The notes below the pieces were generated by a model. That model was given only the letters and a program-made list of their open reading frames with translations. It searched no databases and was not told where the DNA came from. This document shows positions 1-6,132 of a DNA stretch of 6,198 nt, in pieces (the stretch's first letter is position 1; every line of letters starts with the position of its first letter). Source of the DNA: an uncultured Nitrospinaceae bacterium (lineage in GTDB: Bacteria; Nitrospinota; Nitrospinia; Nitrospinales; VA-1). The DNA lies in the NCBI GenBank assembly GCA_938073925.1, contig CALJGH010000077.1, positions 1 through 6,198 of the forward strand, in the 5' to 3' direction. The position numbers were made by a program, and so were the translations under genes.

Positions 1-2
1 GG

Positions 3-458
3 TATGATGCGGTTGCTTATTGTAAGTGGAAAGGCAAACGCTTACCTTCAGAAGCAGAATGGGAAAAAGCCGCGCGAGGACCAAGAGGGAACATTTATCC
101 ATGGGGGAAAGGGTCTCATAAGGGACGGGCTACTTATAACAGAAAATGGAAAGGCATTGCAACGATGACTAGTGTTGGCAGTTATCCCAGAGGTGTTTCT
201 ATTTATGGGCTGCACGATACGGCGGGCAATGTTTGGGAATGGGTAGACGATTGGTATATGCGTACCTATTATAGTGTCGGCACAAAAAAATACCCCAAAG
301 GACCTGCAAATGGAAAATTTAAGGTTCTTCGTGGGGGGTCCTGGATCAATTTCCCCGATTCACTTCGCAGTGCGTTTCGTAGATGGAGTCTACCGGATGT
401 GCGTTTCAATGACACAGGTTTTCGTTGCGCCAAAGACTCAAAACAATTTATTGATTAA
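3..458 (+). CDS. FGE-sulfatase (SUMF1) domain protein, C-terminal part, cut by the window start
   Basis: This is the last 151 codons of a protein whose start lies left of the window; the frame is open from base 3. The visible part matches the formylglycine-generating-enzyme/sulfatase-modifying-factor fold: a KGKRLPSEAEWEKAARG block (bases about 30-80), then a GLHDTAGNVWEWVDDWY block, then VLRGGSW and a closing TGFRCAK. These are the standard landmarks of the family. In true formylglycine-generating enzymes the stretch after GGS carries two cysteines that bind copper and oxidise the sulfatase cysteine. Here the aligned positions appear to be Asn (348-350) and Leu (363-365), so sulfatase activation is unlikely. 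The fold is also used in EgtB-like enzymes, in proteins linked to signalling, and in secreted proteins of unknown role; which applies cannot be told without the N-terminus. An ATG at 165 exists inside the domain but would cut the fold, so it is not the start. The stop is 5 bases before the ThyX-like gene. Confidence 0.88.
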   Translation, partial: YDAVAYCKWKGKRLPSEAEWEKAARGPRGNIYPWGKGSHKGRATYNRKWKGIATMTSVGSYPRGVSIYGLHDTAGNVWEWVDDWYMRTYYSVGTKKYPKGPANGKFKVLRGGSWINFPDSLRSAFRRWSLPDVRFNDTGFRCAKDSKQFID

Positions 459-463
459 AAATA

Positions 464-2131
464 ATGACAGATAAACCAAAACGCTCTGATGAACTGACCG
501 ATCAAGAGAGGGAGCTGTTAAAGCCCTACCTTTCTGATGTTGACGCGAGTGTGTTCACGCTTGAAAATTTGAATCCAGAAGTGATTGGCGGTGCACTTGC
601 TCGTTACAGTCGCGCTCCAACAGGATTCAAAGAGACCATCGTGCGCGAATTTTTGAATCCGGATGGCACGCCCAATGATGTTAAAGGATCGCAGATGGTC
701 GACCGGGTGGTTAATAAGTATGGCGATGAATCGGTGGCGGAGCTGGCAGTGGCCCCTTTATGCATTGAAGAAATTTCTAACCTGATGACCAAGGTCATAG
801 AAGACTGCCGAATTGGCGGCTCCCCTATTGAAGAGTCCACCCGCTATGTTCTTTACGATGTTAAAAAGAATGGCCGCTGGAGATACATTTGCCCAGATAA
901 TATTCGTGAGTCGGAGATGGGTGAGAAGTTTACCGCTAATATGGATTTCCTCTTCGAAACGTATGCAGAAATGGTCGAGCCTATGCAAGACTTGTTTCGT
1001 AAACGTTTGACGAAAGAAGCGTTTGAGATTGAAGTGGAGCGTGATGAGCAAATTCAAAAAGCCGGGTTGTCAAAGTTGCAAGACGATAATGAAATCAAAG
1101 CGCATCGACTTGCCTATAACTTCACCATCCGTAGTGCCACATGCGATATCATCCGTTGCATTCTTCCAGCTTGCACTCAGGCAAATGTCGGGTTAGTGGG
1201 TAATGGTAGATTTTATTCAGGCTTGATAAGCAAATTAATGACGAACGATTTATCCGAAGCCCACCAGCTCGCGGAGTCGATTCGAAAAGCGCTGAACACA
1301 CAAATTCCTACTTTTATCAAACGCGCTGACAAAAATACCTACAACGCAGAAAACCATCAGGCTATGCGCGGGCTTTGCAAAGAAATATTTGATTCGCTAC
1401 CCATAGAAACTGCGGCGGAAGTGGTTTTGTTGGAAGATGAGGCAGAAAGCCAGCATATCAATTTACTGGCTAATATGGTTTTTCCTTATGTGCAGCACTC
1501 CACTCAGCAGATAAGAAGTGTGATCCGACAATTGCCGGATGAAAAGAAAAAACAAATTTTTACTGCTTATATTGGCTCGCGAAAGAGTAAGCGCGACAGG
1601 CCCGGTCGAGCTTTGGAATACGGTTATCCTATCCAGTACGATATCCTCGCTGGGTTCGCCGAGTACCGCGATTTGCAACGCCATCGAATGCTCACTCAGC
1701 AAAGGCAGAACCTAGGGATTGAGTTGGGATACTCCCTGCCAGAAGAAATAGCAGAAGTAGGCATGACAGAAAAAGTTCAGGAATGTTTTGAGCGAACGGA
1801 GTCGCTGCACCGTGACTTGAAACGCGCGGGATTTGAGCAAGAGTCGCAATACGCAACATTGTTCAATCATTTTATCCGTTGGAATATGGGGATGAATTTG
1901 CGAGAGTTGGGTCACTTTGCCGAACTGCGAACCCAAAAAGCCGGACACCCGAAATACCGGCGTACCACGCAAATGATGTCGCGACTTTATCTAGACCGTC
2001 ACCCGGAGATGGAACCGGTTCTTAATTTTGTGGATTATAATGACTACGATGGCGGTATTACTCGAGCCGATCAGGAAGCCCGCACCGCCCGCAAAAGTCT
2101 AGCCAAAGGCATTTTTGACGATAGCGACTAG
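464..2131 (+). CDS. thyX: Long two-domain ThyX-family (FAD-dependent thymidylate synthase-like) protein
   Basis: The product is 555 residues, against about 220-250 for ordinary ThyX, which makes dTMP from dUMP using methylene-tetrahydrofolate, NADPH and FAD in the cytoplasm. Two ThyX-like halves can be seen. Half one (about 40-290) has YGDESVAELA (86-95), corresponding to the family's GHxSxxEH block, then DCRIGGSPIEESTRY (114-128), which follows the RHR-X7/8-S signature with RH replaced by DC. Half two (about 330-525) has the intact RHR (406-408) followed by TQQRQ (411-415), then MNLRELGHFAELRTQKAGHPKYRR (from 476), a strong match to the C-terminal part of long ThyX proteins. The duplication suggests that active sites are built from both halves. 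The ATG is the only plausible start: it lies 5 bases after the upstream stop with no clear ribosome-binding site, so coupling to the upstream gene is possible. Family membership is firm; catalytic activity is inferred. Confidence 0.87.
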   Translation: MTDKPKRSDELTDQERELLKPYLSDVDASVFTLENLNPEVIGGALARYSRAPTGFKETIVREFLNPDGTPNDVKGSQMVDRVVNKYGDESVAELAVAPLCIEEISNLMTKVIEDCRIGGSPIEESTRYVLYDVKKNGRWRYICPDNIRESEMGEKFTANMDFLFETYAEMVEPMQDLFRKRLTKEAFEIEVERDEQIQKAGLSKLQDDNEIKAHRLAYNFTIRSATCDIIRCILPACTQANVGLVGNGRFYSGLISKLMTNDLSEAHQLAESIRKALNTQIPTFIKRADKNTYNAENHQAMRGLCKEIFDSLPIETAAEVVLLEDEAESQHINLLANMVFPYVQHSTQQIRSVIRQLPDEKKKQIFTAYIGSRKSKRDRPGRALEYGYPIQYDILAGFAEYRDLQRHRMLTQQRQNLGIELGYSLPEEIAEVGMTEKVQECFERTESLHRDLKRAGFEQESQYATLFNHFIRWNMGMNLRELGHFAELRTQKAGHPKYRRTTQMMSRLYLDRHPEMEPVLNFVDYNDYDGGITRADQEARTARKSLAKGIFDDSD

Positions 2132-2160
2132 CGTCGCAGGCAAAAGGTCTATTCTTTTTT

Positions 2161-2209
2161 GAGCGATACAATAATTCTACGCTTATAGAATTGTTGAAAA
2201 TAATTGCTC
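2161..2209 (+). terminator. Candidate transcription terminator hairpin after thyX
   Basis: An 11-bp stem (2169-2179 with 2186-2196, one T·G pair) closes a 6-base loop, CGCTTA. An outer 7-bp stem (2161-2167 with 2203-2209, one G·T pair) extends it across a 1-by-6 internal loop. The following plus-strand bases are T-rich (TCTATTATTTTAATTT) but not a clean T tract, and the inner stem is AT-rich. It lies 30 bases after the thyX stop and between two convergent genes, the expected place for a terminator. On the minus strand the hairpin is followed by A residues, so it would not work well as an intrinsic terminator for the small gene. Confidence 0.4.
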
Positions 2210-2260
2210 AGTCTATTATTTTAATTTGCTAAAATCAGTAATCACGCAGTGGGCTATGGG

Positions 2261-2434
2261 CTATTTTTTCTTCGATTTTCCGCCATCAACCTGACTGAGT
2301 TTGCGCTTGACAGTTTTCTGCTTGTCTTTGTCAAAGTCTACTTTCAGATAAACGCTGTTAGCAAAAAGTTTGTCGACGACAGCTTCTTTTTTCTTTCCCG
2401 CAAAATCAAATTTGATTTTATCTCCAACTTTCAT
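2261..2434 (-). CDS. Small basic protein of unknown function, 57 residues
   Basis: Reading the minus strand from ATG (2434-2432) to TAG (2263-2261) gives 57 residues beginning MKVGDKIKFDFAGKKKEAVV and ending KSKKK. Support for a real gene: a Shine-Dalgarno AGAGGTG 5 bases before the ATG, a sigma70-type promoter about 55 bases upstream, and a protein-like pattern of alternating hydrophobic and charged residues (VGDKIKFDF, AVVDKLF, SVYLKVDFD). That pattern suggests a small beta-barrel of the SH3/KOW kind. It holds 17 Lys and 1 Arg against 8 acidic residues, so it is strongly basic (about +10), with a lysine-rich tail; nucleic-acid or ribosome binding is a possibility but only inferred. I do not recognise a named family with certainty. 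It is transcribed towards thyX and away from priA. There are no cysteines, no signal peptide and no membrane segment. A plus-strand open frame over the same bases (2249-2509) lacks a ribosome-binding site and reads as its shadow. Confidence 0.8.
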   Translation of the reverse strand: MKVGDKIKFDFAGKKKEAVVDKLFANSVYLKVDFDKDKQKTVKRKLSQVDGGKSKKK

Positions 2435-2439
2435 ATATT

Positions 2440-2446
2440 CACCTCT
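2440..2446 (-). promoter_or_regulatory. Ribosome-binding site of the small minus-strand gene
   Basis: On the minus strand the bases read AGAGGTG, followed by 5 bases (AATAT) and then the ATG at 2434. This is the strongest Shine-Dalgarno match in the middle of the window, and it fixes the start of the 57-codon gene. Confidence 0.75.
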
Positions 2447-2488
2447 TTTAGAAACAGGAATTACCCGAAATTATTTACGAAGAAAATG

Positions 2489-2517
2489 AGATTAGAGGAA
2501 AACATATGAGGTGTCAA
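2489..2517 (-). promoter_or_regulatory. Sigma70-type promoter for the small minus-strand gene
   Basis: Minus strand: a perfect -35 box TTGACA (2517-2512), a 17-base spacer, and a -10 box TAATCT (2494-2489) that keeps the three most conserved -10 bases (TA...T). Transcription would start near 2482, giving a leader of about 48 bases that ends in the ribosome-binding site. A perfect inverted repeat lies immediately upstream of the -35 box, where an activator or other regulator could bind. Only base matching supports this; no start site has been mapped. Confidence 0.65.
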
Positions 2518-2532
2518 GCGGAGAACCTCCGC
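2518..2532. repeat. Perfect inverted repeat GCGGAG-AAC-CTCCGC next to the minus-strand -35 box
   Basis: Two 6-base arms, GCGGAG (2518-2523) and CTCCGC (2527-2532), flank AAC. The GC-rich element stands out in an AT-rich spacer and touches the -35 box of the small gene's promoter. It could be a protein-binding site or a short RNA hairpin. The first 12 bases recur at 2615-2626. There is no T tract after it on either strand, which argues against a terminator. Confidence 0.55.
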
Positions 2533-2614
2533 AGGTAATTTTAATTGGCTTTATCCCGCTTTCAACGGTTTCTAATAGTTAAAAAAAATTTGTTCATTGG
2601 CACCAAGCCGAGTG

Positions 2615-2626
2615 GCGGAGAACCTC
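2615..2626. repeat. Second copy of GCGGAGAACCTC
   Basis: Twelve bases identical to 2518-2529, in the same orientation and 97 bases downstream. The copy lacks the last three bases (CGC) of the inverted repeat, since TAC follows here. It sits 26 bases upstream of the candidate priA -35 box. Its presence in front of each of two divergent promoters suggests a shared binding site, although chance or a degenerate duplication is possible. Confidence 0.45.
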
Positions 2627-2652
2627 TACCTTAATGGTTAAAGGCTATTCTA

Positions 2653-2681
2653 TTGCTCAAAGCTTCTATGCCTTGTACAAT
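2653..2681 (+). promoter_or_regulatory. Candidate promoter for priA
   Basis: A -35 box TTGCTC (2653-2658; three of six consensus bases, with the key TTG), a 17-base spacer, and a -10 box TACAAT (2676-2681; five of six). The start would be near 2688, about 32 bases before the priA GTG codon. A 9-base direct repeat GCTATTCTA (2644-2652 and 2689-2697) brackets this promoter. Prediction by eye only. Confidence 0.5.
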
Positions 2682-2719
2682 CTGAAAAGCTATTCTAACG
2701 CTTTCTTAAAGAATTTAAT

Positions 2720-5182
2720 GTGAAATCTTTCCTCGAAAAACCTTATGCAGAGGTGGCATTCAATCTGCCGATAAAAGAGGTTTTTACCTATAAAATTCCT
2801 CCTCAGTTTACTGGAAAAGTTCAGGTAGGCATGCGTGTGTTTGTTCCTTTTGGAAGACGCAGAATCACCGGTTATGTCGTGGCTTTCACCTCGAAATGGG
2901 ACAAGGATATTAAACTGAAATCCATTAACGATTTGCCGGATACAAAACCGGTGGTCGGCGAAGAAATTTTAGCTCTGACAAAATGGATGAGCGGTTATTA
3001 CCAATGTGCCTGGGGGGAAGCAATTCGCGCCGCCCTCCCTGCTGGATACGATGATGAAAGTCGTGAAGAGTTTTCACTGACAGAAATGGGGGCCGATGCT
3101 CTATTGAATGGTTCTTTTTCCAAACCAGCCACCCTCCTTTTACATTTTATTGGCGAGCATCCCAAAGCCACTTCCAAACAATGCCAGAAAGGACTGGGCA
3201 AAAAATTCAGCGCCCATTCCTTAGCGAGCTTAAAACAGGACGGATTGCTCACGTCCACTGAAGCTATTCATAAAAGCACGATCGGTTATCAGTTTCTTAA
3301 AACCGCGCGTCTGAAACCAGATTTGCCGAAGCTCGAGGAAATAGAACAACTGCTAAAGCGCAGTCCCAAACAGAAACAGGTTTATGACCAGTTGATAAAA
3401 GGGGAGATAGGCACGATAGATTTAGAAATTCAGATCAACGGAAGTGCTGCGGCTCTTAGGAGTTTAAAAGATAAAGGGCTCGTTGAAACCTTTTCGAAGA
3501 AAGTCGAAAGAACATCGCATGTCGACACATCAAATCAGCCTATCGGGCCTTCGCTGAAATTCACGCCGGAACAAAAAAAAGTATTTGTGGAACTTCATGG
3601 GGCTATTCGAGATTCGAAGTTTCAAACTTTTCTCCTGCATGGTGTTACAGGGAGCGGGAAAACAGAGATATATATCCGCTGTATCCAACAAGTTCTTGAG
3701 CAGGGCAAAACTGCGATCATGATGGTTCCAGAAATTTCCCTGACACCGCAGACAGTGGAACGATTTCGGCAACGATTTGGTGACCGGGTCGCGATACTCC
3801 ACAGTGGACTGTCGCAGAAAGAACGTTTTATCGAATGGAAAAAAATCTATGACAAGCAAGTCTCTATTGCTGTCGGTGCCCGGTCTGCTGTTTTTGCACC
3901 GTTCGAAAATTTAGGAATCGTTGTCATTGATGAAGAGCACGACGGTTCTTATAAGCAAGATTCCACACCCCGTTATCATGCACGTGATACAGCCGTGATA
4001 CGCGCCCGATCACAAAATGCTGTGGTTCTTCTGGGTTCGGCTACCCCTTCTTTGGAATCGATCCACAACACTCAACTTGATAAATATAAATATCTCTCTC
4101 TCGAAAAGCGGGTGGGCGACCGTATGCTCCCAATTGTCAGCTTGGTCGATATGAGAAGAGAGCGAAAAGAGTTTAAAAACTTTTCCATCCTTTCAGGCCA
4201 ACTCATTGCCGCAATTCGCGACCGACTTTCAAGGAAAGAACAGATTTTTCTGTTCCTCAATAGGCGTGGGACCGCGCGATTTGTTTATTGCCCCGACTGT
4301 GGATACGTTGTTGAATGTAATCATTGCAGCGTCACTTTGACGTTTCATGGAAGTGAGGACCGTCTACTCTGCCATTACTGCAATTTTTCAACCCGTATGC
4401 CAGGGCATTGCATTGAATGCCAGAGCGAAGTTATTCGCTTTAGTGGGTTTGGCACTCAAAAGTTGGAAGAGGAAACAATGAAATTGTTTCCCAAGGCAAA
4501 GGTCACCCGTCTTGATAGAGATACAACACAAAGCAAATCGGCATTTGCCAATATGCATCGAGATATGCACTCAGGAGAGATTGATATTCTCATTGGCACA
4601 CAAATGATTACCAAAGGCCACGACTTCCCCAATGTCACATTGGTAGGGGTGGTGGCGGCTGATGTTGCTCTGAATATACCCGACTTCCGCTCTTGCGAAA
4701 GAGCATTTCAATTAATGACGCAAGTCGCAGGCAGGGCAGGGCGCGGCAAAGTGCCGGGGAAAGTATTCATCCAGACTAATAATCCCGATCACTATATGTT
4801 TGAGTTTGTTATGGAACACGATGTTAATGCTTTTCACGATAAAGAGCTGAAACTCCGAAAACGATTGAACTACCCACCCTATACCAGAATAATTGCTTTA
4901 GAAGTTGTTTGCGAAAATGAAACACAGGGCCAAAATGCTATAGGGAAACTCCGGCAATCTCTTTCGCGTTTAGTTTCCAGAGAAAAATCGGTGGAATTGA
5001 TTGGACCTTCTAAGGCGGCACTTTACCGGATACAAAATAAATTTCGCTGGCACCTTATATTGCGTAGTGGAAATATGAAACAATTACAAAACATTTTGCT
5101 AAAATGTCCTGAGCTAAACGAACCCAAAGTCTTCGGAAAAATAAAATTATCCATAGATGTTGATCCTCTAAACCTTCTTTAA
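2720..5182 (+). CDS. priA: Primosomal protein N' (replication restart helicase PriA)
   Basis: The product is 820 residues, somewhat longer than E. coli PriA (732). PriA recognises abandoned replication forks, unwinds DNA 3' to 5' and helps reload the replicative helicase. Domains in order: an N-terminal 3'-DNA-binding domain (about 7-110, starting YAEVAFNLPIKEVFTYKIP), a winged-helix and linker region (about 115-280), then a superfamily 2 helicase core. Motifs: Walker A GVTGSGKT (308-315), DEEHD (404-408), LLGSATPS (437-444), FLNRRGTAR (512-520), GTQMITKGHDF (626-636) and QVAGRAGRG (668-676). Eight cysteines bind two zinc ions (524, 527, 533, 536, 551, 554, 564, 567), all present. The C-terminal domain follows to the end. 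The start is GTG; an overlapping ATG at 2718 runs straight into TGA, and the frame is closed by TAA at 2696-2698. The ribosome-binding site is weak (AAAGAA). No key residue appears missing, so the enzyme should be active. Confidence 0.97.
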   Translation: MKSFLEKPYAEVAFNLPIKEVFTYKIPPQFTGKVQVGMRVFVPFGRRRITGYVVAFTSKWDKDIKLKSINDLPDTKPVVGEEILALTKWMSGYYQCAWGEAIRAALPAGYDDESREEFSLTEMGADALLNGSFSKPATLLLHFIGEHPKATSKQCQKGLGKKFSAHSLASLKQDGLLTSTEAIHKSTIGYQFLKTARLKPDLPKLEEIEQLLKRSPKQKQVYDQLIKGEIGTIDLEIQINGSAAALRSLKDKGLVETFSKKVERTSHVDTSNQPIGPSLKFTPEQKKVFVELHGAIRDSKFQTFLLHGVTGSGKTEIYIRCIQQVLEQGKTAIMMVPEISLTPQTVERFRQRFGDRVAILHSGLSQKERFIEWKKIYDKQVSIAVGARSAVFAPFENLGIVVIDEEHDGSYKQDSTPRYHARDTAVIRARSQNAVVLLGSATPSLESIHNTQLDKYKYLSLEKRVGDRMLPIVSLVDMRRERKEFKNFSILSGQLIAAIRDRLSRKEQIFLFLNRRGTARFVYCPDCGYVVECNHCSVTLTFHGSEDRLLCHYCNFSTRMPGHCIECQSEVIRFSGFGTQKLEEETMKLFPKAKVTRLDRDTTQSKSAFANMHRDMHSGEIDILIGTQMITKGHDFPNVTLVGVVAADVALNIPDFRSCERAFQLMTQVAGRAGRGKVPGKVFIQTNNPDHYMFEFVMEHDVNAFHDKELKLRKRLNYPPYTRIIALEVVCENETQGQNAIGKLRQSLSRLVSREKSVELIGPSKAALYRIQNKFRWHLILRSGNMKQLQNILLKCPELNEPKVFGKIKLSIDVDPLNLL

Positions 5183-5204
5183 CCTTTACTCCAAAACTCT
5201 TTAC

Positions 5205-5792
5205 ATGAAATTATTCAGATCTGCCGACGACTGGGTCTTGCACTGGGCGGCAACTCCTTATGCTCTGCCTGCTCTTTGCGTCATCTCTTTTGTAGAGTCA
5301 TCGTTTTTCCCTATCCCTCCTGATATCTTGTTGATCGCCATGACCGTTGCTGTTCCTGCATTGTGGATGCGGTTCTCTCTTTTTTGTTCCATTGCATCGG
5401 TGCTCGGCGGAATGTTTGGATATTTTATCGGCTACCAATTTATGGATCTTGTCGGTCAGCGTATTGTGAACTTCTATCATTTACAGGAAACGTTCGATAA
5501 AATAGGCGGACTCTACAACGAACACCAAGGTTGGGCAGTAGCCGCAGCGGGTTTCACCCCGCTACCTTATAAAATATTCACTCTTGCCGCCGGGACATTT
5601 AAAATCGATTTTCCAACTTTTGTTGCGGCTTCGGCGATCAGCCGCTCTGCACGATTTTTTCTTGTAGGATTCCTAATCTATAAATTTGGACCGCCCATCA
5701 AGGTATTGATTGAAAAGTACTTCAATTTGTTCACTATCGTGTTTTTTGTTTTGCTCGTGTTAGGATTTTACTTGTTAAAATTTGTGCTTTAA
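5205..5792 (+). CDS. YqaA/DedA-like (VTT/SNARE-associated domain) inner-membrane protein
   Basis: This is a 195-residue, strongly hydrophobic protein with several membrane segments (roughly 14-30, 41-54, 58-78, 109-130, 138-158, 172-194). The VTT-domain landmarks are present: ESSFFPIPPD (31-40) with the acidic residues Glu31 and Asp40 in a likely re-entrant loop, GGMFGYFIGY (68-77), GFTPLPYKIFTLAAG (116-130), and SRSARFF (146-152) with Arg147 and Arg150. DedA-superfamily proteins are linked to membrane lipid scrambling or transport, proton-motive-force homeostasis and resistance to cationic agents. The exact substrate of this subgroup is not known, so no gene symbol is given. It starts 22 bases after priA with no clear ribosome-binding site and ends 14 bases before cutA, which fits an operon. 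The cytoplasmic N-terminus is short and there is no cleavable signal peptide. Confidence 0.9.
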   Translation: MKLFRSADDWVLHWAATPYALPALCVISFVESSFFPIPPDILLIAMTVAVPALWMRFSLFCSIASVLGGMFGYFIGYQFMDLVGQRIVNFYHLQETFDKIGGLYNEHQGWAVAAAGFTPLPYKIFTLAAGTFKIDFPTFVAASAISRSARFFLVGFLIYKFGPPIKVLIEKYFNLFTIVFFVLLVLGFYLLKFVL

Positions 5793-5794
5793 CG

Positions 5795-5801
5795 AAGGGA
5801 G
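5795..5801 (+). promoter_or_regulatory. Ribosome-binding site of cutA
   Basis: AAGGGAG lies 5 bases before the cutA ATG, within the 14-base gap after the membrane-protein gene. It is much stronger than the sites in front of thyX, priA or the VTT gene and fixes the cutA start at 5807. Confidence 0.7.
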
Positions 5802-5806
5802 TTCGC

Positions 5807-6127
5807 ATGAATGAGCATTGCATTATCTATATTACCGCCGGGTCCAAGGAGGAAGCAGATAAGTTGAGCCGAGGACTGGTAGAAGAAAAGTTAGCCTTCT
5901 GCGTCAATACAGTTCCAGGCATCCAGTCGACTTATCAATGGGAGGGGAAGATTCATGTCGACGATGAAATTCTGTTGATCGTCAAAACCCGGCAAGATCG
6001 TTATGAAACCCTTGAGCGATGGGTGAAACAGAATCATAGTTACGATATTCCGGAAATTATTTCCCTGCCAATTCAAAAAGGATTGCCTGAATACTTACAA
6101 GCTATTGATGACTGGGTTGATCACTAA
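5807..6127 (+). CDS. cutA: CutA1-family divalent-cation tolerance protein
   Basis: The product has 106 residues, the usual length for this small cytoplasmic trimeric, ferredoxin-like-fold protein. Family marks: ITAGSKEEA near the start (9-17), LAFCVNTVPGIQSTYQWEGKI (29-49; the family pattern LAxCVN...P...YxWxGxI), EILLIVKT (54-61), and HSYDIPEI (77-84), matching the signature HxYxxPEI. In E. coli CutA a cysteine and a histidine near these positions take part in metal binding; Cys32 and His77 are the nearest equivalents here, though I cannot align them with certainty. The family was named from copper-sensitive mutants, but its molecular role is still unclear, and a broader signalling role related in fold to PII proteins has been proposed. 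It follows the VTT membrane protein by 14 bases and precedes a probable MsrP gene by 5. Confidence 0.95.
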   Translation: MNEHCIIYITAGSKEEADKLSRGLVEEKLAFCVNTVPGIQSTYQWEGKIHVDDEILLIVKTRQDRYETLERWVKQNHSYDIPEIISLPIQKGLPEYLQAIDDWVDH

Positions 6128-6132
6128 ATCCA

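Noticed and set aside
758..1057. Minus-strand open frame of 99 codons inside thyX
   Set aside because: It lies antisense to well-conserved thyX coding, has no recognisable product or expression signals, and is best explained as a shadow frame.
2124..2137. Short hairpin GCGAC-TAGC-GTCGC over the thyX stop codon as a terminator
   Set aside because: Only 5 base pairs, and the run of T residues begins about 17 bases later, too far for intrinsic termination.
2249..2509. Plus-strand open frame of 86 codons in the thyX-priA gap
   Set aside because: It overlaps the better-supported minus-strand gene base for base, has no ribosome-binding site, and its phenylalanine-rich translation is what the antisense of lysine-rich coding gives.
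2600..2650. tRNA-like sequence (GCCGAGTGGCGGAG resembles the start of a Leu or Ser tRNA)
   Set aside because: No acceptor stem, anticodon arm or TTCGA loop can be folded from the following bases, and the matching bases are part of the 12-base repeat.
2644..2697. Nine-base direct repeat GCTATTCTA (2644-2652, 2689-2697) as a regulator site
   Set aside because: Short, AT-rich and without symmetry; chance recurrence in an AT-rich spacer is plausible, so it is only mentioned under the priA promoter.
3530..3859. Minus-strand open frame of 109 codons inside priA
   Set aside because: It is antisense to the Walker A region of priA, with no ribosome-binding site or family resemblance.
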